Assembly (NCBI RefSeq): GCF_011320225.1
Contig: NZ_JAAOEN010000025.1
Span: 1-34,129 of the forward strand
Reading direction: 5' to 3'
DNA length: 34,129 nucleotides
DNA from: Phytoactinopolyspora limicola
GTDB taxonomy: Bacteria > Actinomycetota > Actinomycetes > Jiangellales > Jiangellaceae
Of this stretch, positions 1-6,867 are shown piece after piece (position 1 is the first letter of the stretch; every line of letters begins with the position of its first letter). The notes beneath the pieces were generated by a model that saw only the letters and a list, made by a program, of their open reading frames with translations, did no database searches and had not been told where the DNA came from. A program made the position numbers and the translations under genes.

Positions 1-132
1 ACGATCGCGGTACCCGCGCGGACGTTCGCGCACTGGAACAACGGCTGGCACACCGAACCCGGCACCTACACCATCCACCTCGGCACCCACATCAACCACC
101 TACCCCACCAAACCCACATCCACCTCCGATAG
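1..132 (+). CDS. C-terminal end of a probable glycoside hydrolase family 3 enzyme (partial)
   Basis: The reading frame is open from base 1 to a TAG stop at 130-132 and gives 43 residues. The pattern (I-x-V-P-A-R-T-F-A-H-W near the start, then W-H-T-E-P-G-T-Y-T-I-H-L-G-T-H) matches the last strands of the fibronectin type III-like domain that ends many GH3 beta-glucosidases, where a V-x-x-R-x-F-A-x-W stretch is followed by a G-x-Y-x-I-x-V-G strand. Only this tail is in the window, so the catalytic domain and substrate cannot be judged. The sequence is unusually rich in His, Thr and Pro. A LysR regulator starts 7 bases after the stop and could be co-transcribed. The family call is by pattern recognition only. 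Confidence 0.55.
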   Translation, partial: TIAVPARTFAHWNNGWHTEPGTYTIHLGTHINHLPHQTHIHLR

Positions 133-139
133 CGGTGCC

Positions 140-1024
140 GTGTTCAGCTTTCAGCAGTTGCGCGGGTTCGTTGCGGTCGCCGAAGAGTTGCACTTCGGTC
201 GGGCCGCTGATCGTTTGCAGATGACGCAACCACCGCTTAGCCGGACGATCCAGAAACTCGAGCGTGTGGTTGGGGTGCGCTTGCTCGACCGCGACAACCG
301 CAAGGTTGTGCTCACACCGGCCGGTATCGCGTTCCTGACGGAGGCCCGTCGTCTACTCACGCTGGCGGAGTCCGCTCCCAACCTCGCGCGCCGGATCGCG
401 GACGGTGCTGCGGGCATCATCCGGATCGGGTTTACGGCTACGTCAGCTTTAGGGCCTCTCACCACGGTTCTGAATGTGATCGAACAGGCGCTGCCGGACG
501 TGGGTATCGACCTTTTCGAACTCGTGACCCGCCAGCAGATTGATGCACTCGCCGCCGGTGAGATCGAGCTCGGTCTCGCGAGGCCGCCGTTCGACGAGAG
601 GGTCTTCGCTTCTCGGCCCCTTGCCCGTGAGAGGCTCTTGCTTGCGGTACCGAGCGGGCACCGGCTCGCTTACCTCGGGCGCCGGGTTCTCGCCTCCGAC
701 ATCGCCAACGAACCGCTCATCATGCCGTCTTCCACGGAAGCGCACTATTTTTACGATCTCGTGGTGCGGTTGGTGCCCATCTCGCACCAGAATGTCATCC
801 ACTCAGTAAGCCAGGCCTTGACGATGGTCTGGCTCGTTGCCGGTGGACGTGGAGTGGCTTTCGTTCCGGCGTCGGTGACTCAGCTAGGCATAGATGGAGT
901 TGAGTACCTTGAGTTGGGCGGCTTGCCGGACGACTCTGTCGAACTATGTCTGCTGTGGCTGCGCGAATCGCGTAACGCAGTGCTTGCGTCGGTTCTTGAT
1001 TTGCTTCACGACGTTGTCATCTAG
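140..1024 (+). CDS. LysR-family transcriptional regulator
   Basis: This 294-residue protein has the usual LysR length. The N-terminal winged helix-turn-helix is clear (residues about 2-60: F-Q-Q-L-R-G-F-V-A-V-A-E-E-L-H-F-G-R-A-A, then T-Q-P-P-L-S-R-T-I-Q-K-L-E and L-L-D-R). After a linker helix, residues about 90-290 form the periplasmic-binding-protein-like effector domain (I-R-I-G-F-T-A, then L-x-x-G-E-I-E-L-G-L-A-R-P-P). The start is GTG at 140, chosen because the homology begins at once. No strong ribosome site is visible, so translation may be coupled to the gene ending at 132. Family members usually bind DNA as tetramers and respond to a small ligand. The target and ligand are unknown. 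The nearest intact gene is the upstream hydrolase; downstream is only mobile-element debris. Confidence 0.93.
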   Translation: MFSFQQLRGFVAVAEELHFGRAADRLQMTQPPLSRTIQKLERVVGVRLLDRDNRKVVLTPAGIAFLTEARRLLTLAESAPNLARRIADGAAGIIRIGFTATSALGPLTTVLNVIEQALPDVGIDLFELVTRQQIDALAAGEIELGLARPPFDERVFASRPLARERLLLAVPSGHRLAYLGRRVLASDIANEPLIMPSSTEAHYFYDLVVRLVPISHQNVIHSVSQALTMVWLVAGGRGVAFVPASVTQLGIDGVEYLELGGLPDDSVELCLLWLRESRNAVLASVLDLLHDVVI

Positions 1025-1093
1025 GGTCTCGTGTTGCCCATCGCATTGGGAGCTGCGCATAAGGGTGAACCTGCGAATTTCGGGTCTCTACGG

Positions 1094-1571
1094 TTCGCCG
1101 GCCCCGGTGCTGTCCGTTGGCAGGTCGGCCCGTTCCTGACCTGGGCGCGCCAGCGCCGGCACCTACCCAGGTCGATTGTCCTGCTTGTCGGTTAGAGGGG
1201 CACGCCTGAGGCGCCCACCGACGCCGAAGAACGTTGGCGGATCGACCAGCGCTTGGTCCGCGACGACAACCTCGATCCCGTCGACCGCATCGCCAGCACC
1301 TTGATCTTGCTCTACGCCCAGCCGCTGGTGCGCATCATCGCTCTGACCACCGACGACGTGATCGTCACCGACGCAGGCACGAGGCTGAAGGTCGGAGCCG
1401 ACGCCCTCGAACTGCCCGAGACGTTCGCCATGATCGTCCGGCAGCTGCTCCACCGCCGACGCGCCAGCCATGCTCGCCGGGGTTCTCGGACTCAGAATCG
1501 CGGGCATCAACCGCCACACCACCACCGCGAAAGGCCAGTGCGCGAACTACGCCGCCGACCGTCAGCACTGA
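1094..1571 (+). pseudogene. Decayed tyrosine-recombinase-like integrase (actinobacterial type)
   Basis: Two frames together give a degraded copy of an integrase-like protein common in actinobacterial mobile elements. In the first frame (about 1094-1450) one sees V-G-P-F-L-T-W-A-R-Q-R-R-H-L-P, an in-frame TAG at 1193-1195, then E-E-R-W-R-I-D-Q-R-L-V, D-R-I-A-S-T-L-I-L-L-Y-A-Q-P-L and a L-x-T-D-D-V strand. The match then moves to the next frame (about 1451-1571), with A-M-L-A-G-V-L-G-L-R-I-A-G-I-N and N-Y-A-A-D-R before TGA at 1569-1571. The N-terminal part is missing, and a frameshift or small deletion lies near 1450. The gene cannot make a working protein. It marks the left part of a decayed mobile region. 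The family call rests on the remembered motif pattern. Confidence 0.6.
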
Positions 1572-1620
1572 GCCGAGAGTAGAGCATTTCACGGACTTCG
1601 AATACGCCCGTCCTGCCAGC

Positions 1621-1824
1621 TGACCGCGTCCGGAACCGCGCTGCGAACTCCACCGTCCGCTGCCAGTCCTCGCCCGATACCAACCCGTCCACCGCGGCGG
1701 CCAGGCGCTCGTGCAGCGCTTCCAGCTTCGCGTCACGCTCGGCGTGGCGCGCCCCGGAGTTGGACTGTCTGGCCATCAGATTCGGACCCTTCATCGTGTC
1801 GGCCATCGGTGACGACCTGCTCAC
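1621..1824 (-). pseudogene. N-terminal fragment of an ArdC-like antirestriction protein
   Basis: The minus strand codes for about 68 residues whose second half (D-A-K-L-E-A-L-H-E-R-L, A-V-D-G-L-V-S-G-E-D-W, then F-A-A-R-F-R-T-R-S) looks like the beginning of the ArdC N-terminal ssDNA-binding domain, where a K-L-x-x-L-H-x-x-L helix precedes E-x-W and F-A-A-R-F. The similarity ends abruptly after R-S. The rest of the frame (down to 1507) is not recognisable and opposes the integrase remnant. The metallopeptidase domain of ArdC is absent. ArdC-type proteins protect incoming mobile DNA against restriction, which suits the neighbouring transposon and integrase relics. This is a truncated relic, not a working gene. 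Confidence 0.5.
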
Positions 1825-1890
1825 AACCAGTTACGCCAGAATGACCAGCCAGATGGGTGCCTGAGCAAGACGTCAAAGGCTGATGCGACG

Positions 1891-2490
1891 ATGGGTGACC
1901 GGTGGTCCTGTAGTGAGGCTGCATCATCTCGCGGCCGGGGAGTTGATCTCGAAGACCGCAACCTTGTCGCTTGCTGCGGCAAACTCGGCTGGATCGCCGC
2001 TGGCCACGAGTCCAATACGGACGAAGAACTGGACTCCGTGGGGGACCTCCTGACCGAGGCGTTCCTCTGGTCGGCGCAGCGCCGGGTGACCAAGACCGCG
2101 ACCGTGTCATTGCACAACAACGTCTACGAGGTCGACGCCACATTGGTCGGGCATAAGGTCGAGTTGGTGTTCGATCCGTTCGATCTGACCCGCATCGAGG
2201 CCCGATACGACGGGCGAAGCTACGGACCCGCGGTGCGGCACACCGTTGGCCGTCACGCTCACCCCAAGGCCCGCCCGGAGACGCCAGCCACGCCAACGCC
2301 GGAGCCCACAGGCATCAACTACGCCGAGCTCACCGCCGAGATCCACCACCGCCAAATCGCAGAGGCAGAGCGGATCAACTACACCGACCTCGTCAACGCC
2401 GGTCCCGCCGCCCAACTGCCGGGACAGCTGAGCATCCACGACGCCCTCCACGACCAGGGCTCCGAGGGCTCCGAGGGGAGCATGCGGTGA
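1891..2490 (+). pseudogene. C-terminal part of a Mu/TniA-type DDE transposase
   Basis: From about residue 55 (base 2053) the frame reads T-E-A-F-L-W-S, R-V-T-K-T-A-T-V-S-L, Y-E-V-D-A-T-L-V-G and V-E-L-V-F-D-P-F-D-L-T. This is the beta-barrel C-terminal domain of Mu-transposase-like integrases that act with an AAA ATPase. A Pro/Thr-rich tail follows, with a repeated I-N-Y-x-x-L motif thought to contact the ATPase partner. The integrase core with the DDE residues, normally about 300-400 residues upstream, is missing. The first 50 residues are unrelated sequence fused in by a deletion or rearrangement. The stop at 2488-2490 overlaps the GTG start of the next gene, preserving the ancestral operon overlap. 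Without a catalytic core it cannot transpose DNA. Confidence 0.72.
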
Positions 2491-3301
2491 GTGTTGAGCG
2501 GTTGCAGGCGCACTACGGGTTCACTCGGATGCCGTTCGGGCGGAACCTGGCACCCGGGATGCTGCACAGCTATCCCGGCCACACCGAGGCCGTCGTGCGG
2601 ACTGCTGGTGCGTCGAACAACACGCCATCGGAGTCATCACCGGAGAAGTCGGCGCCGGCAAGACCGTCGCGATCCGCGCGGCCACCACGTCCCTGGATAC
2701 CTCGAGGCATCTGGCGACCTACCTGCCCAACCCCTCGGTCGGGGTGCGGGGCATGCTGCACCACATCGTCTCGTCGTTGGGACGCACACCCAGCTTCTAC
2801 ACCGCCACCCTGGCGCCACAGGCCGCCGAGGCACTCGCCGCCGAACACGCCGAGAGGGGCCGCACCCCGATCGTGATCATCGACGAGGCGCACCTGCTCG
2901 ACACCGCCCAACTCGAAGCAGTCCGGATGCTCACCAACCACGACATGGACTCCGGGTCACCGTTCGCGACCCTGCTCGTCGGGCAGCCCACCCTGCGCCA
3001 ACGCCTCAAACTCGGCGTGCTCGCCGCGCTCGACCAGCGGATCGGGATGCGCTGCACCCTGGCCGGGATGCCACGCGAGGACACCGGCAACTACATCACC
3101 CACCACCTGCGCCTGGCCGGACGGGACGACACCCTGTTCTCCGACGACGCGATCACCGTCATCCATAACGCCTCGCGCGGCTACCCACGAGCGGTGAACA
3201 ACCTCGCCGTCCTCGCCCTCACCGCGGCGTTCGCCCGCAAACAAGCCCTCGTCGACGAGAAAGCCGCCCGCGCCGCCGTCACCGAGAACACCGGAGAATG
3301 A
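2487..3301 (+). pseudogene. TniB/ExeA-type AAA ATPase of a transposon, frameshifted
   Basis: Translation starts at GTG 2487, overlapping the transposase stop, and gives R-L-Q-A-H-Y-G-F-T-R-M-P-F-G-R as in ExeA/TniB-like ATPases. After E-A-V-V-R (about 2600) the frame is lost. The next frame carries W-C-V-E-Q-H-A-I-G-V-I-T-G-E, the Walker A G-E-V-G-A-G-K-T, the Walker B I-V-I-I-D-E-A-H, the sensor stretch L-L-V-G-Q-P-T-L and the lid R-G-Y-P-R-A-V-N-N-L-A to a TGA at 3299-3301. One missing base near 2601-2602 (CGG-A?C-TGC-TGG) explains the break. Apart from it the protein would be about 270 residues and complete. A start at 2744 would lack the P-loop. In the family this ATPase supports target choice by the transposase. 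Confidence 0.8.
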
Positions 3302-3339
3302 CCACGCCGTCCCGAATCTGACCATCCCGGCACGACCCT

Positions 3340-3380
3340 GATCAAGGCCCCACCCCGAACCCCGGAGTGGGGCCTTGATC
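3340..3380. terminator. Perfect 14-bp hairpin between convergent genes
   Basis: GATCAAGGCCCCAC at 3340-3353 pairs perfectly with GTGGGGCCTTGATC at 3367-3380 across a 13-nt loop. It lies 38 bases after the transposon ATPase relic and 44 bases beyond the 3' end of the TetR gene on the other strand, so it could end transcription from both sides. There is no long U tract. It could also be the end of the decayed element. Confidence 0.6.
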
Positions 3381-3424
3381 GTCACCCCACTTCAGAACCC
3401 ACGCTGACGCCGTCATCAGAAACC

Positions 3425-4057
3425 TCAGTGCCGCTCAACACATTCCTCGTTGTGCTCGGCGTTCTGAGCTTGAGTGCTCTGCTTGCCCTTGAGTGCCGGT
3501 CGGTCCGGCGCCGGGCCGTGCTCGTGCGCTGTTGAGGCAGCAAGTTCACGAATGCGAGCTAGGACGGCGTGCCGTTCTTCGGCGGTCAGGTCGGTGCTGG
3601 CGGTGGTGTTGTTGAGCCAGAGCCCGTCGGCGGCCAGCAGTGCGAGACGCTGGTCGGTCGACAGTGGCTGGTCCGGGTCGTGGGTCCATCGGCGTACGAG
3701 GGCGCGCCAGCGGCGCTGGCTTTCTGGGTAGCGCATTGCGTCGATGAGCACTGCCAGTTCCGCCGCTGGTGGCGGGACCGTGGCGGCGGTGGTGATGAAG
3801 GCGACCACGCGTTCAGTCACGGTGGCATCCTCGGGGTCGGTGCCGAGCACCTCGGTGACCTGCTCCTCCCAGGCATCAGCGATGTGATCGAGGACCGCGG
3901 TGATGAGGTCATCACGATGGCGGAAGTGATACAGAACCCCGGCTTTGGTCACCCCGGCTTCCGTGGCGACAGCGTCGATGGTCAAGCCACGAATCCCAAC
4001 GTCACCTGCTAGCCTCAGGGCCGCCTGTAGGAGCTTGGTGCGTTTGCTCGGTCTCAT
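3425..4057 (-). CDS. TetR-family regulator of the adjacent SMR pump
   Basis: This 210-residue protein has a TetR-type DNA-binding domain at residues about 5-60 (L-L-Q-A-A-L-R-L-A-G-D-V-G-I-R-G-L-T-I-D-A-V-A, then K-A-G-V-L-Y-H-F-R-H-R-D-D-L). The remaining helical region is the ligand-binding and dimer part. The tail after residue 180 is charged and Gln/Glu/His-rich and probably disordered. The ATG at 4057 is preceded by a G-rich ribosome site (GGTGGGG). It sits 12 bases after the stop of the SMR gene, so both are one transcript with the pump first. The likely role is repression of its own operon through the palindrome at 4432-4456, released by a toxic cation or drug; this is inferred from gene order. 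Confidence 0.92.
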   Translation of the reverse strand: MRPSKRTKLLQAALRLAGDVGIRGLTIDAVATEAGVTKAGVLYHFRHRDDLITAVLDHIADAWEEQVTEVLGTDPEDATVTERVVAFITTAATVPPPAAELAVLIDAMRYPESQRRWRALVRRWTHDPDQPLSTDQRLALLAADGLWLNNTTASTDLTAEERHAVLARIRELAASTAHEHGPAPDRPALKGKQSTQAQNAEHNEECVERH

Positions 4058-4069
4058 GACCCCACCATC

Positions 4070-4393
4070 TCAATGTGTCCCGCCGGCGAACTCGATGATC
4101 AACACGCCACCGATAATCAGAGCGATACCGGCACCCATCATCCAGGTCAGAGCATCGTTGAAGATGAACTTGGCCAGGATCGCCACTGCCGCGATGCCGC
4201 AGGCGGCCCAGATCCCGTAGGCCACTCCGACCGGCATGCCCTCGCGCAACGTCAGGGCCAAGAGCACGAAGGCGCTGAGATAACCCAGGACCACCGTGAT
4301 CAGCCACAGCCAACTGTCCTGCGAGGCCCGCAGCGACAACGTGGCGATCACCTCCATCACGATCGCCGATCCCAGCAATGCCCACCTCTTCAT
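4070..4393 (-). CDS. Small multidrug resistance (SMR) efflux protein
   Basis: The 107-residue protein has the standard SMR length and four membrane helices. The key acidic residue of the first helix is present (A-I-V-M-E-V-I-A-T-L-S-L-R-A-S, equivalent to Glu14 of EmrE). Helix 2-3 motifs G-Y-L-S-A-F and V-G-V-A-Y-G-I-W-A-A-C-G are typical. SMR proteins act as dimers in the inner membrane, exchanging protons for quaternary ammonium compounds, guanidinium or lipophilic cations. The ATG at 4393 was chosen over an upstream TTG (4423) because GAGGAG lies eight bases before it and the family N-terminus begins there. It is followed by the TetR gene in the same operon. The exact substrate cannot be read from sequence. 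Confidence 0.93.
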   Translation of the reverse strand: MKRWALLGSAIVMEVIATLSLRASQDSWLWLITVVLGYLSAFVLLALTLREGMPVGVAYGIWAACGIAAVAILAKFIFNDALTWMMGAGIALIIGGVLIIEFAGGTH

Positions 4394-4431
4394 GCCGCAC
4401 GCTCCTCGATCTCTCGGCATCAACCTCCTTA

Positions 4432-4456
4432 GTAACTATACCATCCGGTCAGTTAC
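4432..4456. promoter_or_regulatory. Candidate operator/promoter of the SMR-tetR operon
   Basis: GTAACT (4432-4437) and AGTTAC (4451-4456) form a perfect 6+6 inverted repeat with 13 bases between. On the minus strand a TATAGT hexamer inside the right-hand side could be a -10 element. The site lies 39 bases upstream of the chosen SMR start, as expected for a TetR operator. No convincing -35 was found. Confidence 0.45.
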
Positions 4457-4541
4457 GCGATGCCGTCCAGGCCAGTCACCTCCTTGTCTCGTGTGTGCCC
4501 GGTTCGGATGGGACGGTCGGCACTCGCCCGCGCCATCCCGG

Positions 4542-4703
4542 AGCGCGGTGGCGATCGCCTCGGGGCTGGCGGGTATCGTCCTCGGCCCCGCCTTCGTGCC
4601 GGGTGGCCTCAGTCCGTGTTCGTTGCCACGTTGGTGCTCGAACTCGTTGTCGTTCCCCTGGTCTTCTGGTGGCACGTTCGCGTCGTCGGTGCTTCCGGCG
4701 TGC
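4542..4703 (+). pseudogene. Possible remnant of a membrane protein gene
   Basis: Between the SMR promoter and the marR gene one frame gives A-V-A-I-A-S-G-L-A-G-I-V-L-G-P-A-F-V-P-G-G. About 20 codons later another frame gives S-V-F-V-A-T-L-V-L-E-L-V-V-V-P-L-V-F-W-W-H. Both look like membrane helices, and a one-base shift near 4606-4615 would join them. No start, stop or family could be identified. The whole gap 4457-4724 holds nothing else that I can support. This is a weak call, because hydrophobic runs can arise by chance in GC-rich DNA. Confidence 0.2.
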
Positions 4704-4724
4704 GTTCAGTTAGACGTCCCCGGC

Positions 4725-5168
4725 TCACCGCTCAGCCGTGAGCTGGGCGAGCAGGTGCCGCAGTTGCGCGGCATCACTCGTGGAGAGGGTGGAATGTAGT
4801 AGCTCGTCCTCGACTGCTCGAATAGCCCGCTTGGCCTTCGTGTACACGGAGTGCCCGCTGCTGGTCAGGCGAACGGTCCGCTGACGTTGGTCGTTCCCGC
4901 GGGCGCGGACGATGAGTCCGCGGGCGGCTAGGTCGTCGAGGTGCCGGCCGAGGCGGGTGGGGTCGCGGTTCGTCCGGCGCGACAACTCGACCTGGGGGAT
5001 GGCCTCCGTCGACGCCAACTTTGTGACGATCGCGTACTCCCACATCGATAACCCGGCCTCACGCAGAATCGGTTCCTCCAGTGCCACCAGCTTCGGGAAC
5101 AGGCGAGCCAGCAGCGCGGCCAGGTCCGGCTCCTCTGCTGACCGGTCTTTTTCGTCGGACACAGACAC
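4725..5168 (-). CDS. MarR-family transcriptional regulator
   Basis: The product (about 147 residues) has the MarR winged-helix fold: L-S-M-W-E-Y-A-I-V-T-K-L helix, V-E-L-S-R-R-T-N-R-D-P-T-R-L-G-R-H-L-D-D-L recognition helix, then the wing R-G-L-I-V-R-A-R-G-N-D-Q-R-Q-R-T-V-R-L-T-S-S-G. Terminal helices form the dimer interface. The start is uncertain. A TTG at 5180 would begin only 5 bases from the palindrome at 5185-5198, so the GTG at 5168 (or 5162) is preferred, giving room for a leader. It is divergent from the DinB-like enzyme at 5314, and the palindrome between them suggests control of both. MarR proteins typically respond to phenolic compounds, oxidants or drugs; the ligand here is unknown. 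Confidence 0.9.
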   Translation of the reverse strand: MSVSDEKDRSAEEPDLAALLARLFPKLVALEEPILREAGLSMWEYAIVTKLASTEAIPQVELSRRTNRDPTRLGRHLDDLAARGLIVRARGNDQRQRTVRLTSSGHSVYTKAKRAIRAVEDELLHSTLSTSDAAQLRHLLAQLTAER

Positions 5169-5184
5169 CGTCGCTCTCAAATCA

Positions 5185-5198
5185 TCTACCGTGGTAGA
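5185..5198. promoter_or_regulatory. Candidate MarR operator
   Basis: TCTACC (5185-5190) and GGTAGA (5193-5198) form a perfect inverted repeat around GT. It lies immediately upstream of marR and in the gap shared with the divergent gene at 5314. Compact, near-continuous palindromes of this size are usual for MarR dimers. Confidence 0.5.
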
Positions 5199-5313
5199 GT
5201 ATTTTCATCGTGCACCGCGTTCAGTCGCCGTCCACGAATGACCGTCATCTGAAGACTTCACCGGGACTCGGTCGCGATGCCGAGACCGCTGACGTAGGAA
5301 GCGAGGGTGCGCC

Positions 5314-5982
5314 GTGGACGTATCCATTCTGCACACCCTGACGGAGGATCTCGCGGCGTTCCTGTCCGAGGTGACTCAGGGCGATCTCCGGCGACCAGTG
5401 CCGAGCACAACCGGCGACGTGGGTGATCTATACCTGCACGTCATCGACCAGAACGTCAGTGTGGCGACCGCCATCACGGGCCAAGCAATCCTGCGCGGCA
5501 CGCGGCACCACCCGATGGACAGGGCGTCTCTCGGCGCTTCCGTGGACTACTACGGGGACTGCGGGCTCGAAGCAGGATATCGGCAGACGGCACACCTCAT
5601 GGAGAACTCGTTCGCCTCTACTGCCGACAGCGGCCTGCTCTACCAACCAAAGGGTTTCCCCGACGCCGTCGAGTTGACAACCCTCTACGAGGTGCAGATC
5701 AGCAACGCCATCATCCACACCTGGGACGTCGCCCAGGCCCTGGGCTTGCCCTATCGACCCGACCCTCACATCAGTCAGAGGGTTCTGCGCGCCGTCGTCC
5801 CGTGGCTGGCCGAGCCACTGCCGGGGACGTTGCCAGGCAATGCCGCGTCGTCGACGGCAGTAACCGATGACGCGGACATCTTCGAGTCCATTCTCAAGCT
5901 GTCGGGCAGAAATGCCGGCGTAGCGATCAAGGCTGATAGTCGCCAGAGGGAGTCCCATCACGCCGCCCTGTCGCCGAGGTGA
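5314..5982 (+). CDS. DinB/mycothiol-dependent maleylpyruvate isomerase-like protein
   Basis: This 222-residue protein resembles the actinobacterial TIGR03086-like group in the DinB / maleylpyruvate-isomerase N-terminal superfamily. These are four-helix bundles with three metal-binding His positions, some of which use mycothiol. Visible features are L-Y-L-H-V-I-D-Q-N-V near residue 50, and E-V-Q-I-S-N-A-I-I-H-T-W-D-V-A-Q-A-L-G-L-P near residue 140, where H-x-W-D-x-A is the most typical signature. The start is GTG 5314 with a weak purine-rich site before it. It is divergent from marR, so it may be a detoxification enzyme induced when MarR releases the palindrome. The end converges with a TetR gene 65 bases away. 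The exact reaction is unknown. Confidence 0.72.
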   Translation: MDVSILHTLTEDLAAFLSEVTQGDLRRPVPSTTGDVGDLYLHVIDQNVSVATAITGQAILRGTRHHPMDRASLGASVDYYGDCGLEAGYRQTAHLMENSFASTADSGLLYQPKGFPDAVELTTLYEVQISNAIIHTWDVAQALGLPYRPDPHISQRVLRAVVPWLAEPLPGTLPGNAASSTAVTDDADIFESILKLSGRNAGVAIKADSRQRESHHAALSPR

Positions 5983-6047
5983 CTGGTCTGCCGTTCAGTT
6001 CCGGACCTGCGTGGAATGTCGACCGCCTGTTGGATGCCGCGCTTCGG

Positions 6048-6764
6048 TCAGGAGTTATGGGCACTGTGTCGGAGTTGGGCTTGGAGGCCGTCGAGCAGGT
6101 AGCGCAGGCCGGTGGTGAAGTCGGCGTGCCAGTCCTCATGGTCGAGGTACCGCTGTTGAGCCAGTGTCGGGTAGCGGTCTGCTTGGTCTTGGAGGAGTTG
6201 TTGGCCTAGTTCGCGGTCGTGGTCGCTGATGTCGAGGGTCGACTCGGTGGAGGCCGATCCGACGATCTGGTTGTACAGCAGCCAGGTGGCCGCCGACAGA
6301 TCGGCGCCAGTGAATCCGGCCTGGTGGAGGGTCGCTTGGAGCGTCTCCATCCGGTCGAGGAAATTCGGCCCCAGGCTGGGCCGGGCTGCCGCAACCGGTG
6401 CGACCCACGGGTGTCGGATGAGGGTCGAGCGCCAGGCCAGGGCGAGATCTTCGATCCGGTGACGCCAGGGCTTTTCGGCGGTGGGGGTTCCGGTGTCGAT
6501 CTCGGCGAAGACGTGGTCCACAGCCAGGTCGAGGATGTCGTCTTTGGTCTTGACATGCCAGTACAACGACGGCGCCGCGACGTGGAGCCGTTCGGCGACC
6601 CGCCGCATGGTCAGTGCGCTGGCACCGTCGCGGTCGAGGATGTCGATCGCTGCCTCGACGATGCGTTCCCGGGTGAGCGGAGGCTCGCCGCGATCCTGGC
6701 GTGCCGGGCGGAGCCACACGCTGGACAGGGCGGGCGCGTCGGCCTCGGCGCGTCGTGTGGGCAT
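6048..6764 (-). CDS. TetR/AcrR-family regulator divergent from an MFS pump
   Basis: The 238-residue product has a TetR helix-turn-helix at residues about 30-75 (L-T-R-E-R-I-V-E-A-A-I-D-I-L-D-R-D-G, L-T-M-R-R-V-A-E-R-L-H-V-A-A-P-S-L-Y-W-H-V, K-T-K-D-D-I). A C-terminal domain of the tetracycline-repressor type follows, with the pattern R-H-P-W-V-A-P. The ATG at 6764 has a strong GGAGG seven bases upstream. An open frame continues further up but overlaps the divergent MFS gene and is not used. The intergenic region holds palindromes at 6806-6838, so repression of both genes is likely. The ligand is probably a substrate of the pump; this is inferred from the arrangement. Confidence 0.92.
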   Translation of the reverse strand: MPTRRAEADAPALSSVWLRPARQDRGEPPLTRERIVEAAIDILDRDGASALTMRRVAERLHVAAPSLYWHVKTKDDILDLAVDHVFAEIDTGTPTAEKPWRHRIEDLALAWRSTLIRHPWVAPVAAARPSLGPNFLDRMETLQATLHQAGFTGADLSAATWLLYNQIVGSASTESTLDISDHDRELGQQLLQDQADRYPTLAQQRYLDHEDWHADFTTGLRYLLDGLQAQLRHSAHNS

Positions 6765-6805
6765 TGGCTGTCCTCCGTCCAGTCGTGATCCCCGCAGGGC
6801 CAGCG

Positions 6806-6838
6806 TAGTACTATCGTAGATGAAACTAACGATGTTAG
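6806..6838. promoter_or_regulatory. Candidate TetR operator region between tetR and the MFS gene
   Basis: TAGTACTA (6806-6813) is a perfect 8-bp palindrome. CTAAC (6826-6830) and GTTAG (6834-6838) form a second inverted repeat around GAT. Both lie in the 103-bp gap between the divergent regulator and pump, about 30-60 bases before the pump start. Confidence 0.45.
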
Positions 6839-6867
6839 GGATAAGCGAACATTGATAGGGGATGCTA

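Noticed and set aside
2744-3301. Independent short ATPase gene starting at 2744
   Set aside because: This would lack the P-loop, which lies in the same frame upstream; the better explanation is a frameshifted full-length TniB-type gene.
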